From contig CAIMFJ010000004.1 in NCBI GenBank assembly GCA_903840355.1, forward strand, positions 124,001-188,000: 64,000 bases of DNA, given 5' to 3'. The DNA comes from an uncultured Opitutia bacterium. GTDB lineage: Bacteria > Verrucomicrobiota > Verrucomicrobiia > Opitutales > UBA953. Below are positions 17,726 to 26,921 of the stretch, piece after piece (within the stretch, counting starts at the first letter, position 1; each line of letters starts with the position of its first letter). The position numbers were made by a program, and so were the translations under genes. Under the pieces are notes generated by a model. It was given only the letters and a program-made list of their open reading frames with translations. It had not been told where the DNA came from and did not search any database.

Positions 17726-20700
17726 ATGATAACTTTTAAAGGGATGAACTGTGCGGAAGCCGAGAAGTTAGGGTGCTATGCCGATCAGGCTATCCGGTTG
17801 GCTACGGACTGGCTACGTCAAGCGGCTCAATCGCAAACGAAAGCCGAACAGGCTCGTGCCGCCGAGGTGCACGGTTTGGTGACGGATGAAGCCCGCAAGG
17901 TTTTCACGATTACGTTGTGCGATCGCTTATTTCGGGCGACTTCCGCTTCGCAAGCGGCTCATTATACAAGAAATATTTTAGACCAACAAGGGGTGCCCCG
18001 TTCGTTGCTTTTGCTCGATCAAATTCTTTTGCACACCGGTGGTTGGGTGAGTCGAGTTTTGCCCGGGATTGTGGTACCTGCGATGCTGCGTCGCTTGCAG
18101 CAGGATACCGCGGGGGTAATTTGGCCCGCCCAAATGGAGCGCCAAAAGCTAACGACCCCGAGTGAGGTATTAGGTTTTAAACATCAATACAATCGCTTAG
18201 GGGAGGCGGTTCTAGGGGAGGCGGAAGCGGCCCAGCGTTTGGCTCAAGTGTTAGAACTGTTGGCGGAACCTGCGGTCACGATGGTGTCGGTGAAAATTTC
18301 TAACCTTTACTCTCAAGTCTCGGTGCTGGCTTTTGCCGCCACGGTGGAACAAGTGCAAAAGAAATTGCGGCTGCTCTATCGCGCCGCGCGCCAATCCAGC
18401 GTGCCCAAATTTGTGAACCTCGATATGGAGGAGTATCGTGACTTGGATTTAACGGTGGAAGCGTTTCAGCGGACCCTTGATGAACCGGAATTTCACAGCC
18501 TGACAGCCGGCCTCGTTTTACAGGCTTATTTGCCCGAGTCTTTTGCGGTGCAACAACGTTTAACGCAGTGGGCCTTAGGACGGGTCGCTGCGGGAGGCGC
18601 CCCCATCCGCATCCGACTCGTTAAAGGTGCCAACTTAGCGATGGAGCGGGTGGACGCGGCGTTGCATGGTTGGCCTCAAGCCCCATATGGAAGCAAGGCC
18701 GAGGTCGATGCGAATTATAAACGAATGTTGGAGTGGGGCGCTCGACCCGAACATGTGCCAGCGGTTCACCTTGGAGTGGCCTCGCACCATTTGTTAGATC
18801 TAGCCTTAGCCGAAGTATTACGCCGCGAGCGTGGCTTGGGAACGGGGTTATCTTTTGAAATGTTGACGGGCATGGCACCCGCTCAGGCACGTGCCGTGCA
18901 ACAAACGACGCAGGCTGTCACACTCTACACGCCCTTGGTCGCCGAGTGTGATTTCGGCGTCGCGATTGCCTATCTATTGCGCCGTTTAGAAGAAAATACT
19001 TCTCCCGGAAATTTCCTCCGCGAACTCTTTTCGTTAACACCTGATGCGCCGGCATGGCAGCAGCAAGTCGCCCTTTTTCAGCAAGCCCTACTGGATGCTA
19101 GCCAGGTTTCGAGTGTTTCTGCCCGGACACAAAATCGACAGATTACGCCGCAAGCTTGGTCATTGAGTGCACCGTTTACTTCTGCAAGTGATACCGACTG
19201 GACGCGGTTGGTTAATCGTCAGTGGGTGCAAGCAGCGCTGCAGCAAACTTTACCAGTGGCAGTCATCCCAGCGACGGCAGAGGATGTCGCTCAGGCCTTA
19301 ACCAAGGCAGAAGCAGCGGTGGGGCAATTAAGTGATGAAGGCGTGCGGGCGACGCTTTGTCGGGCGTCGCTTCTAGTAGAGAAACGCCGGGCACAGTTAA
19401 TAGCGTTGCTGGTGCACGAGGGCAAAAAAACCGTCGGGGAAGCGGACGTGGAAGTTTCGGAGGCGGTTGATTTTGCGAATTATTATGCCCGGACTTTTGA
19501 TGACAAAAACCAATGGCAAGGCGCCCGCCGTCACCCGCTGGGGGTAGTCGTGGTGGCTTCGCCGTGGAATTTCCCTGTCGCCATTCCTTTCGGCGGAGTG
19601 GTTGCCGCACTGCGGGCGGGTAATGCGGTGATCTTGAAACCTGCACCGGAAGCGCGTCGCTGTGGGGAAGCCCTTTGCCAATTATTATGGGAGGTCGGCA
19701 TCCCGCGTGATTTATTGCAATGCGTGTCTACGCCTGACGATGAAGCGGGCAAGGCCTTGATCACCGATGCCCGGGTGAAAGCGGTCCTCCTGACGGGATC
19801 ATCCGCGACGGCCGAATTGTTTACGAGTTGGCGTCCGGAATTAAATCTTTTGGCGGAGACGAGCGGCAAGAACGCGCTCATCGTCACGCCTTCTGCGGAT
19901 CGCGATCAGGCGATTAAGGATTTAGTAAAATCGGCTTTTGGCCATGCCGGGCAAAAGTGTTCTGCCTGCTCGTTGCTTGTCTTGGTCGGTGAAGTCGGTC
20001 GCGATCAGCATTTCTTGGCACAATTAAAGGATGCTACGGCTTCCTTGAAAGTTGGCTTAGCGACGGATTTAGAGACCTTTATTCCACCTCTGATGCAGGC
20101 CCCGAGTGCTGATTTACAGCGCGGGTTAACGCAATTAGATGAAGGGGAATCTTGGCTGCTAGCTCCGCAATGTTTGGATGCGGCCCAAAACCTGTGGTCG
20201 CCCGGAATCCGTCTAGGCGTGACCGCTAAGAGTTGGTTTACGCGGGCTGAGTGTTTTGGACCTGTCCTAGGCGTCGTAACGGTTGAGACGCTGGAGGAAG
20301 CATTACAATTCGTGAACGCGTTGCCCTTTGGTTTAACTGGCGGACTGCATTCGCTGGATGAACGTGAAATCGGCACTTACCTAGCGGCCGTAGAAGTCGG
20401 CAATGTTTACGTTAATCGCACGATTACTGGAGCCATGGTGCATCGTCAGCCTTTTGGGGGACACAAACGTTCCGCCTACGGTCCAGGAGTCAAAGCGGGC
20501 GGGCCGTGGGCTCTGGCAGCGCTGTGCCAATGGGAAGATGAATTTAATGCTGAATGGACTTCGGAGAATTTACAAAAGGCCATCGCAAGTTGGTCAACTC
20601 CTCGCGAACAGGCCGCTTTATTCTGTGAAGCGAATGTTTACCGGCGGGTTCAACCAGGTAAAAAAATGCGTCCAATGGTTCGTTTTGCGGCGGGTGCAGA

Positions 20701-21106
20701 TCTCGCTGCTTGCCATCGGGTTTTAGACTGCCTGGTGGCGATGACGCACGTTTGGGTGGTGAGCGTCGACCCCACATTAGACCCCTATTTAATTGAACGC
20801 GTAGCCCATGATGCCGCGTTTTGCGAAGTGCAGACGGCGGAAGAGTTTGCGGAAATGATTTCGCCGGGCGTCCGGATTCGTCACGTGGGTGAAGTCGCTG
20901 AAGTTGTCCGCCAAGCCGCCCAGTTTTACCAAGCGACGCTGTTTACGGCGCCGGTGACTTCTTGTATCGGATTGGAGCTACATCCCTTTTACCTCGAACA
21001 ATCGATTAGCTTTGCTTGGCACCGCTATGGTCAACCTTGGCCGTTGCCCCGAGATCTAGCGACCCGTCGCACTTGGGCCGAGGCAGGTTTAATCCGCACC
21101 CCTTAA
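17726..21106 (+). CDS. putA: Bifunctional proline dehydrogenase / glutamate-semialdehyde dehydrogenase PutA
   Basis: This protein oxidises proline to glutamate in two steps. The 1126 residues split into an N-terminal FAD-dependent ProDH barrel (about 60-450) with FVNLDMEEYRDLDLT and RIRLVKGANLAMERV, and an NAD-dependent aldehyde dehydrogenase (about 490-970). The second domain carries VVVASPWNFPVAIPFGGVVAAL, the general-base glutamate in LLAETSGKNA and the catalytic cysteine in GHAGQKCSACS. A C-terminal extension of about 150 residues follows. There is no N-terminal ribbon-helix-helix DNA-binding domain, so it is not autoregulatory like enteric PutA. It starts a putA-tdh-kbl run. Confidence 0.94.
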   Translation: MITFKGMNCAEAEKLGCYADQAIRLATDWLRQAAQSQTKAEQARAAEVHGLVTDEARKVFTITLCDRLFRATSASQAAHYTRNILDQQGVPRSLLLLDQILLHTGGWVSRVLPGIVVPAMLRRLQQDTAGVIWPAQMERQKLTTPSEVLGFKHQYNRLGEAVLGEAEAAQRLAQVLELLAEPAVTMVSVKISNLYSQVSVLAFAATVEQVQKKLRLLYRAARQSSVPKFVNLDMEEYRDLDLTVEAFQRTLDEPEFHSLTAGLVLQAYLPESFAVQQRLTQWALGRVAAGGAPIRIRLVKGANLAMERVDAALHGWPQAPYGSKAEVDANYKRMLEWGARPEHVPAVHLGVASHHLLDLALAEVLRRERGLGTGLSFEMLTGMAPAQARAVQQTTQAVTLYTPLVAECDFGVAIAYLLRRLEENTSPGNFLRELFSLTPDAPAWQQQVALFQQALLDASQVSSVSARTQNRQITPQAWSLSAPFTSASDTDWTRLVNRQWVQAALQQTLPVAVIPATAEDVAQALTKAEAAVGQLSDEGVRATLCRASLLVEKRRAQLIALLVHEGKKTVGEADVEVSEAVDFANYYARTFDDKNQWQGARRHPLGVVVVASPWNFPVAIPFGGVVAALRAGNAVILKPAPEARRCGEALCQLLWEVGIPRDLLQCVSTPDDEAGKALITDARVKAVLLTGSSATAELFTSWRPELNLLAETSGKNALIVTPSADRDQAIKDLVKSAFGHAGQKCSACSLLVLVGEVGRDQHFLAQLKDATASLKVGLATDLETFIPPLMQAPSADLQRGLTQLDEGESWLLAPQCLDAAQNLWSPGIRLGVTAKSWFTRAECFGPVLGVVTVETLEEALQFVNALPFGLTGGLHSLDEREIGTYLAAVEVGNVYVNRTITGAMVHRQPFGGHKRSAYGPGVKAGGPWALAALCQWEDEFNAEWTSENLQKAIASWSTPREQAALFCEANVYRRVQPGKKMRPMVRFAAGADLAACHRVLDCLVAMTHVWVVSVDPTLDPYLIERVAHDAAFCEVQTAEEFAEMISPGVRIRHVGEVAEVVRQAAQFYQATLFTAPVTSCIGLELHPFYLEQSISFAWHRYGQPWPLPRDLATRRTWAEAGLIRTP

Positions 21107-21118
21107 TTTTTATTATTT

Positions 21119-22150
21119 ATGAAAGCCCTGATTAAAAAAGAAGGTCGTGAAGGTCTTTGGTTGGCGGACGTTGAACGCCCGACCATCGGCGATCGGGATG
21201 TATTAATCCGGATTAAGAAGACGGCCATCTGTGGTACCGACGTTCATATTTGGAAGTGGGATGAATGGGCGGCGAAGACGGTACCTTTGGGGCTTACGGT
21301 CGGGCATGAGTATGTTGGCGTGGTGGAGCAAATGGGTCGCGAAGTGAAACATTTGAAAATCGGCCAACGCGTATCGGGTGAAGGGCATATCGTCTGCGGC
21401 ACTTGTCGTAATTGCCGCGCCGGCCGCCGCCACCTTTGTGCACACACTTTAGGCGTGGGGATTCATCGTCCTGGGGCTTTTGCGGAATTCCTGTCTTTGC
21501 CGGTAGAGAATGTGGTCCCCGTACCCGATGATATCCCCGACGACGTGGCGGCAATTTTTGATCCTTTGGGTAATGCGGTGCACACCGCTCTCTCGTTTGA
21601 TCTCGTTGGCGAAGACGTGTTAATCACCGGAGCTGGTCCGATTGGCATTATGGCGATTCCCATCGCTCGCGCCGCGGGGGCTCGGAAAATTATTATTACC
21701 GATGTGAATCCTTGGCGCTTAGCCTTAGCCAGTAAGATGGGGCCTACGCAGGCGGTGAATGTGGCCCAAGAAGATTTACAGCAAGTGCAGCAAGAGTTGG
21801 GGATGACGGAGGGCTTTGATGTCGCTTTAGAAATGTCCGGTAATGCCCGTGCCTTAGATCAGATTTTAGCGAACATGGCCTGTGGAGGGCGCATTGCCCT
21901 TCTAGGCATTATTCCAGGACGTGCGGCTATCGACTGGAATCAGGTCATCTTCCGGGGTTTGCACATCAAAGGCATTTACGGACGCGAGATGTATGAAACT
22001 TGGTATAAGATGATTGCGTTGCTGCAGTCCCAAGTGGACATCACGCCCGTTATTACGCACCGCTTGCCCGCCGCGGATTTTCAGCAAGGTTTTGCGGCCA
22101 TGCTCTCCGGCGAATCGGGCAAAGTCGTCTTAGATTGGACCCAAATTTAA
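21119..22150 (+). CDS. tdh: L-threonine 3-dehydrogenase
   Basis: The 343-residue zinc MDR enzyme oxidises threonine to 2-amino-3-ketobutyrate. [17 protein letters not shown] and VGHEYVG hold the catalytic zinc ligands and the threonine dehydrogenase signature, [14 protein letters not shown] the structural zinc, and [20 protein letters not shown] the NAD site. It lies 12 bases after putA and 7 bases before kbl, the usual partner. The tight spacing indicates a single transcript that channels threonine and proline into central metabolism. Confidence 0.96.
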   Translation: MKALIKKEGREGLWLADVERPTIGDRDVLIRIKKTAICGTDVHIWKWDEWAAKTVPLGLTVGHEYVGVVEQMGREVKHLKIGQRVSGEGHIVCGTCRNCRAGRRHLCAHTLGVGIHRPGAFAEFLSLPVENVVPVPDDIPDDVAAIFDPLGNAVHTALSFDLVGEDVLITGAGPIGIMAIPIARAAGARKIIITDVNPWRLALASKMGPTQAVNVAQEDLQQVQQELGMTEGFDVALEMSGNARALDQILANMACGGRIALLGIIPGRAAIDWNQVIFRGLHIKGIYGREMYETWYKMIALLQSQVDITPVITHRLPAADFQQGFAAMLSGESGKVVLDWTQI

Positions 22151-22157
22151 TTTTTTT

Positions 22158-23342
22158 ATGTATCAAACCTTACAACCTTTATTGGCCGAGCGTTTAGCGG
22201 CGATTCATCAAGCTGGCCTATTTAAAACGGAACACGTGATGGATAGCCCGATGGGTCCGCGTGTGCGCTTAGCCGATGGGCGCGAAGTTTTAAATCTATG
22301 TGCTAATAATTATTTAGGCTTAGCGAATCATCCTGAAGTTAAAGCTGCCGCCCAAGCCGCCTTAGAACGTTGGGGTTACGGCATGGCTTCTGTCCGGTTT
22401 ATTTGCGGTACGCAAACGATTCACCGTGAACTCGAAGTCGCACTTAGTGAATTTTTAGGGACCGAAGACACGATTCTTTATTCGTCGTGTTGGGATGCAA
22501 ACGGCGGTTTATTTGAAACCATCTTAGGCCCAGAGGATGCCATTATTTCTGATGCGTCAAACCACGCCTCTATCATTGACGGTATTCGGCTCTGTAAGGC
22601 CCAGCGTTATCGCTATGCCAATAATGACCTGACAGATTTGGAAGCTAAACTCCGGGAAGCGGCATCCGCACGCGTGCGCATGATTGCTCTCGACGGCGTT
22701 TTCTCGATGGACGGTTACATTGCGCCCCTACCGCAAATCTGTGACTTAGCCGAAAAATATCAGGCCGTCGTGATGATGGACGATTCCCATGCGGTAGGTT
22801 TCTTGGGGGCCCGCGGTCGAGGCACGCACGAGTACCATCATTGTGAAGGTCGGGTGGATGTTATCACCGGCACGTTGGGTAAGGCTCTTGGTGGCGCGAG
22901 CGGCGGTTACACGTCGGGTCGTAAGGAAATCATTGCGGTACTTCGTCAGCACAGTCGCACTTACTTATTCTCAAACTCGTTACCTCCCGTGATGGCTGCG
23001 ACGACGTTGGCGGTTTTAAAATTGTTAACGAAGTCGACGGCTCTCCGTGATCGTTTGATGCAGAATGCGGCTTACTGGCGCCAAGGGTTAACGAAGTTAG
23101 GGTTCAATCTCCCTGCAGGGGAGCACCCCATTGTACCAGTTTTATTGGGCGATGCGGTCTTAGCGCAAAAATTTGCCCAGGCATTGTTAAAGCATGGCGT
23201 TTATGCCGTCGGATTCTTCTACCCCGTTGTGGCCCAAGGCAAGGCCCGGGTGCGCACGCAAATCTCCGCGGCGCATACCCAAGCGGATTTAGATGAAGCC
23301 TTGGAGGCCTTTGCGAAGGCGAAGCGAGATTGCGGAGCCTGA
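22158..23342 (+). CDS. kbl: Glycine C-acetyltransferase (2-amino-3-ketobutyrate CoA ligase)
   Basis: The 394-residue PLP enzyme cleaves 2-amino-3-ketobutyrate with CoA to glycine and acetyl-CoA. [16 protein letters not shown] near the N-terminus, [20 protein letters not shown] and the PLP lysine in [14 protein letters not shown] are all diagnostic of the alpha-oxoamine synthase family and of Kbl. It directly follows tdh, giving the complete two-step threonine-to-glycine route. Length is typical. The leader is T-rich. Confidence 0.96.
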   Translation: MYQTLQPLLAERLAAIHQAGLFKTEHVMDSPMGPRVRLADGREVLNLCANNYLGLANHPEVKAAAQAALERWGYGMASVRFICGTQTIHRELEVALSEFLGTEDTILYSSCWDANGGLFETILGPEDAIISDASNHASIIDGIRLCKAQRYRYANNDLTDLEAKLREAASARVRMIALDGVFSMDGYIAPLPQICDLAEKYQAVVMMDDSHAVGFLGARGRGTHEYHHCEGRVDVITGTLGKALGGASGGYTSGRKEIIAVLRQHSRTYLFSNSLPPVMAATTLAVLKLLTKSTALRDRLMQNAAYWRQGLTKLGFNLPAGEHPIVPVLLGDAVLAQKFAQALLKHGVYAVGFFYPVVAQGKARVRTQISAAHTQADLDEALEAFAKAKRDCGA

Positions 23343-23382
23343 GTCGGCTTGCCTCGTACCCTTAGCTCATTACTGCATCAGT

Positions 23383-23586
23383 ATGGAATCCCGCTTTCGT
23401 GACCTCGAGGAACGCATTGCTTTTATGCAACGTCACCTAGAACAGCAGGATCGTGTGATTCTGGAAATCTCCCGGCAGGTCGCTCGGCTAGCGGAGCAAG
23501 TGGCCCGCTTGGAAGCGCGCTTTACGCAAGCGGAGGGCGAGGCCGAGCAAGGTCCGCCTGCGGATGAGAAACCCCCGCACTGGTAA
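23383..23586 (+). CDS. slyX: SlyX-like coiled-coil protein
   Basis: This is a 67-residue protein starting at the ATG 23383. Almost the whole chain is a charged heptad coiled coil (FRDLEERIAFMQRHLEQQDRV, with QVARLAEQVARLEARF), and it ends in EKPPHW. SlyX proteins have the same layout and end in PPPHY or similar. The family's role is unknown. The frame also extends upstream into kbl, but the family alignment starts at MESRF. It is probably cotranscribed with kbl, 40 bases away. Confidence 0.75.
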   Translation: MESRFRDLEERIAFMQRHLEQQDRVILEISRQVARLAEQVARLEARFTQAEGEAEQGPPADEKPPHW

Positions 23587-23652
23587 TTTCATATCATTAA
23601 TACCTCAGGAGATTTGCTTGGCTAATATCGGGTTAAGTGGCACGGTTTAGAT

Positions 23653-24054
23653 ATGCCCAGTCCGTTGTCTGAGCCCAAAATCATTCCTAAGCCATGGGGG
23701 CGGGAGATTTGGTATGCCCATCAAGCGGCCTATGCGGGCAAGATTTTAGAAGTCACGTCAGGTAAGCGCCTGAGTTTGCAATACCACGAGCGTAAGACCG
23801 AAACCCTGTATCTATTAAAAGGCCGCGTGAAGTTGACTTATCATCCGTTAGGCCCGAGCGAAGTCCCGACCGCTACTTCAGTGGGTGAAGGGGCCGTGTA
23901 CACCTGGTTGCCAGGGCAAGTGTTGCACATCCCCCTGCGCACGATTCATCGCTTTGAGGCACTGGAGGATAGTGTTCTGCTTGAAGTTTCGACGTCAGAC
24001 CTTACCGATGTGGTGCGTTTGCAGGACGACTTTGCACGGCCTGCTCGCGACTAA
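23653..24054 (+). CDS. Cupin protein resembling the phosphomannose isomerase type II barrel
   Basis: The 133-residue single-domain cupin shows KPWGREIWYAHQAAYAGKILEV, GKRLSLQYHERKTETLYLLKGRVKL and LHIPLRTIHRFEALEDSVLLEVST, which is the metal-binding cupin pattern (QYH..R.E..Y...G with a later H) of mannose-6-phosphate isomerase/GDP-mannose pyrophosphorylase C-terminal domains. No nucleotidyltransferase domain is attached. It may isomerise a sugar phosphate or bind one. It is followed after 11 bases by a ROK kinase, which supports a sugar-phosphate role. The exact activity is unknown. Confidence 0.7.
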   Translation: MPSPLSEPKIIPKPWGREIWYAHQAAYAGKILEVTSGKRLSLQYHERKTETLYLLKGRVKLTYHPLGPSEVPTATSVGEGAVYTWLPGQVLHIPLRTIHRFEALEDSVLLEVSTSDLTDVVRLQDDFARPARD

Positions 24055-24065
24055 TCTACCTCTAC

Positions 24066-25025
24066 ATGCGTAAAGTTTTAGCTTTTGATTTAGGCGGCAC
24101 TAAATTCGCCTTCGGCGTGGTCAATGAAGACGGCACCGTCCTCGGATCAGGTCGGGTGGACACCTTGGCAACGCAAGGCCCTGCCCAAGCGGTGTCGCGT
24201 GTCGCGGCGGCGGCTCACGCCTTATTAGCAGAGCTGAAGTTAACTTCGAAAGACTTATTAGGCATCGGTATCGCTTCCCCTGGTCCCTTGGACATTGCCC
24301 GGGGTTGCGTCGATGGTTCGCCTAATTTGCCTGGTTGGACGGGTTACTCGATCGAAGGTGAATTATCCAAAGCGTTTCAATTGCCAGCGCGGATTGATAA
24401 CGATGCTAATGCCGCCGCCCTCGGTGAATATTTGTTTGGGGCGGGCAAAGGGAAAAAGAATTTAATCTACATCACGCTTTCTACCGGCATTGGCGGTGGG
24501 GCGATTGTGGATGGACGGATGATGCGCGGGGCTAATGGTAATGCCGCCGAGTTAGGCCATCTTACTTTAGATATCAAAGGCCCCAAGTGCCCCTGTGGTG
24601 GCAACGGTTGCTTTGAAATGTACGCTTCAGGTACGGCGATTGCTCGTCGTGCCAAGGCGGCGGTGGCTGCGGGTCGCACTTCCTCGATGAGTACGCTCGC
24701 AGGTGGGGTTGAAAACATCACGTCGCATCATGTGCTCCAAGCCTTGGGTCAGAAAGATCCTTTAGCCCAAGAGATTTGGACGGACACGATTGAATACTTA
24801 GGTCGTGGTTTGGCGGTGATTATCAATACCTTTAATCCTGAGATTATTGTGATTGGTGGTGGGGTGACGGCCGCCGGCGATGTGCTCTTTATCCCGATGC
24901 GCGAAAAAGCCTTAGGCTATGCCTTCCCGCGTCTCGCCGCAGTGTGCTCGATTGTGCCAGCTGGCTTAGGTGGCAATGTCGGCGTTGTGGGTGCGGCTGC
25001 GTGTGCCTTTGAAGCGGCGCAGTAG
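24066..25025 (+). CDS. ROK family sugar kinase (glucokinase-like)
   Basis: The 319-residue protein has the ASKHA phosphate motif DLGGTKFAFGVV at the N-terminus and PGPLDIARGCVDGSPNLPGW. The catalytic-base aspartate is in RIDNDANAAALGEYLFG, GTGIGGGAIVDG is the adenosine-side motif, and the zinc-binding ROK signature is CPCGGNGCFEMYASG. Lack of an N-terminal winged helix makes it a kinase rather than a ROK repressor. Glucose is the most common substrate in the family, but mannose, fructose or N-acetyl sugars are possible. Confidence 0.88.
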   Translation: MRKVLAFDLGGTKFAFGVVNEDGTVLGSGRVDTLATQGPAQAVSRVAAAAHALLAELKLTSKDLLGIGIASPGPLDIARGCVDGSPNLPGWTGYSIEGELSKAFQLPARIDNDANAAALGEYLFGAGKGKKNLIYITLSTGIGGGAIVDGRMMRGANGNAAELGHLTLDIKGPKCPCGGNGCFEMYASGTAIARRAKAAVAAGRTSSMSTLAGGVENITSHHVLQALGQKDPLAQEIWTDTIEYLGRGLAVIINTFNPEIIVIGGGVTAAGDVLFIPMREKALGYAFPRLAAVCSIVPAGLGGNVGVVGAAACAFEAAQ

Positions 25026-25045
25026 TCGAATTACGACGGGACTGA

Positions 25046-25717
25046 TTAAAGACGCTGTTTTTTCCAAGTGGGCACGGGAAAAACCGTGAGCTGATCGGAA
25101 GCGACTTCGACGGCATCGCGCGGTCGTAAGTTTTTCGCTTCGGCCGCCGAGACGATTTCGTAGTGCGGGGCGTCGGTGAGACGTTGGGTTAATTCCCAGC
25201 AATTTCCCGCGTGGTTAATCCAAAGCTTGGCGGGTAGACGGCGAAGGTTAAACGGCTTCGAATAGCTCCGCAGGGATTTGCGAGGGCCTTTCGCATACTC
25301 GTGAAAGTAGGACATCGCGAGTTCGCGAATGCTTTTATAAATCGGATCGCGCCAGCGCAGGCAGACGTAATTCGTTTTCGAAATCGCTCCCCATTTGCCC
25401 TTTACTTTAAAGGGAGCAATCACGTGATCCATGTCCTGGTGGGCACTGAAATCTAGGAGCAGGGGTGGGTGTCCTTGGAGCCAGAGCGCAAAGGCTGCTA
25501 ATAAGGCACCTTCGATGCAATGGGCGCAGTTGGCCGCGAGGGTGGACTCCACAGAGCGTGCCGTATCACCTTGGGGTTCGAAATTCTGCGGAAACTTTAC
25601 GAGAAAATCTTGAATATCCCGCGGGGACTTTAATTTCGCCAACTTCCGTGCCGCCGGAAGCGATAGCCCGCGGACTTGAGCGAGGTGGAGACGTTGTTGG
25701 TAGGATGGGGAGGGCAC
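25046..25717 (-). CDS. Conserved protein with a transglutaminase-like Cys/His/Asp arrangement
   Basis: I cannot assign a function. The 223-residue protein has an N-terminal helical region with a PAARKLAKLKSPRDIQDFL segment. The central NCAHCIEGALLAAFALW, LLLDFSAHQDMDHVIAPF and KGKWGAISKTNYVCLRWRDPIY order a cysteine, a histidine and possible Asp/Asn partners as in transglutaminase-like peptidase folds. RELAMSYFHEYA follows. No signal peptide is seen, so it is probably cytosolic. It is convergent with the ROK kinase and divergent from the M50 peptidase gene. The fold suggestion is inference. Confidence 0.55.
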   Translation of the reverse strand: MPSPSYQQRLHLAQVRGLSLPAARKLAKLKSPRDIQDFLVKFPQNFEPQGDTARSVESTLAANCAHCIEGALLAAFALWLQGHPPLLLDFSAHQDMDHVIAPFKVKGKWGAISKTNYVCLRWRDPIYKSIRELAMSYFHEYAKGPRKSLRSYSKPFNLRRLPAKLWINHAGNCWELTQRLTDAPHYEIVSAAEAKNLRPRDAVEVASDQLTVFPVPTWKKQRL

Positions 25718-25821
25718 GTGTCACTATCTTTAAAGGTTGGCGGAGGTTTGCTCAAGGGGCGACTCGCATGGCTTTCGGATTGGCTTAACAGGGGTCGAGC
25801 CTATGACTCGTGGGGTTGTCT

Positions 25822-26487
25822 ATGGATTTTGAACACCTGCGATGGGGACTTTTAGAACTTATCCTCCTGATTATCTCAGTTGGGCTCCATGAATTTGGGC
25901 ATGCTTGGGTGGCTGATTTGCGGGGCGACCCCTTGCCACGTTTGCAAGGTCGGGTGACCCTTAATCCCTTTGCTCACGCCGACCCCATTGGGACGATCGC
26001 CATTCCCGCCTTAATGATTTTCCTTAGTCCGGGCTTTGGGATGCTTGGCTGGGGCAAGCCTGTTCAGGTTTCTTTGCCCAATCCCAAGACCCGTCGGGTG
26101 GATGATATCCTGATCACTTTAGCCGGTCCGGCCATGAACTTGGTCCTTTGCTTGGTGATTGTTGTGATTGGCGCCGCACTGGGCGTCGTGCCGTCGCTCT
26201 CGAAGTCGTCCCCTGCGGGCTATTTCCTCCTTTCGGGTTTATTTCTCAATACGGGCTTATTCCTCTTTAACCTCGTCCCCGTGCCCCCTCTAGATGGCTC
26301 TCGGTTGGCCGTGCGGTTCGGCCTCTACAGTGAGGAAGTCTTTCTTAACTTAGCCCGCTGGGGTTTTATCATCCTGCTGGTTCTATTGAATATCCCTATC
26401 TTCCAGCAGGGGATGCATTGGGTGTTAATCCAACTGATCACCCCATGGCTGTATCTGTGGAACTTCCTGCTCTATTTGCGTAGCTGA
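25822..26487 (+). CDS. Site-2 protease family (M50) integral membrane zinc metallopeptidase
   Basis: The 221-residue protein carries the zinc motif HEFGH at residues 23-27 and the third ligand segment NLVPVPPLDG near residue 160. Four to five hydrophobic helices surround them. No PDZ domain is present, so it belongs to the minimal M50 group rather than RseP. Such enzymes cleave transmembrane substrates within the membrane; the substrate here is not evident. I chose the ATG at 25822; a GTG at 25810 would add four residues. It is followed after 38 bases by the RodZ-like gene. Confidence 0.85.
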   Translation: MDFEHLRWGLLELILLIISVGLHEFGHAWVADLRGDPLPRLQGRVTLNPFAHADPIGTIAIPALMIFLSPGFGMLGWGKPVQVSLPNPKTRRVDDILITLAGPAMNLVLCLVIVVIGAALGVVPSLSKSSPAGYFLLSGLFLNTGLFLFNLVPVPPLDGSRLAVRFGLYSEEVFLNLARWGFIILLVLLNIPIFQQGMHWVLIQLITPWLYLWNFLLYLRS

Positions 26488-26525
26488 GGCTTGCTTATTT
26501 TTGCCCTCAAGGTGATGGTTTAAAC

Positions 26526-26921
26526 ATGCAGACCCTAGGTGAAAGACTACAGGAAGCTCGCCAGCGCCTTGGAGTGACCATTCGCGAAGCTGCCGAGTTT
26601 ACCAAAATCCGCACGGATTATTTACAGGCCATGGAGGCCAACCAATTTGAATCGATTCCGTTGGCTGATGTTTACAAGCGTGGCTTTGTGAAAGTTTACG
26701 CCAAGTACCTGCGTTTGGATGATGAGAAGGCCGCCGCGGATTTTAATTCGCACCATTCGCTGCGGGCGGCTCGCCGTCCATTAGATGGCGGAGCAGAAGA
26801 AGCGGCGGAAGGTCAGGCTGAAGAAACGGCCAGCCCCGTGGCTTTAAATCGCGATACCCTTATCTACGGAGTACTCGGCTTGGGCATTGTCGTCCTACTG
26901 ATTTGGGCGGTTTTTCGGTAG
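26526..26921 (+). CDS. RodZ-like protein, N-terminal HTH and membrane segment (zero frame)
   Basis: This frame encodes 131 residues: a Xre-type helix-turn-helix of the RodZ (HTH_25) type (TLGERLQEARQRLGVTIREAAEFTKIRTDYLQAME, then LADVYKRGFVKVYAKYL), an acidic linker, and one membrane helix (LIYGVLGLGIVVLLIWAVF) right before the TAG stop. RodZ couples the MreB cytoskeleton to the cell wall machinery through this HTH and has a periplasmic domain after the membrane helix. That domain is missing in this frame but is found in the -1 frame just downstream. The full-length protein is probably made by frameshifting, or the gene is disrupted by one base. Confidence 0.75.
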   Translation: MQTLGERLQEARQRLGVTIREAAEFTKIRTDYLQAMEANQFESIPLADVYKRGFVKVYAKYLRLDDEKAAADFNSHHSLRAARRPLDGGAEEAAEGQAEETASPVALNRDTLIYGVLGLGIVVLLIWAVFR

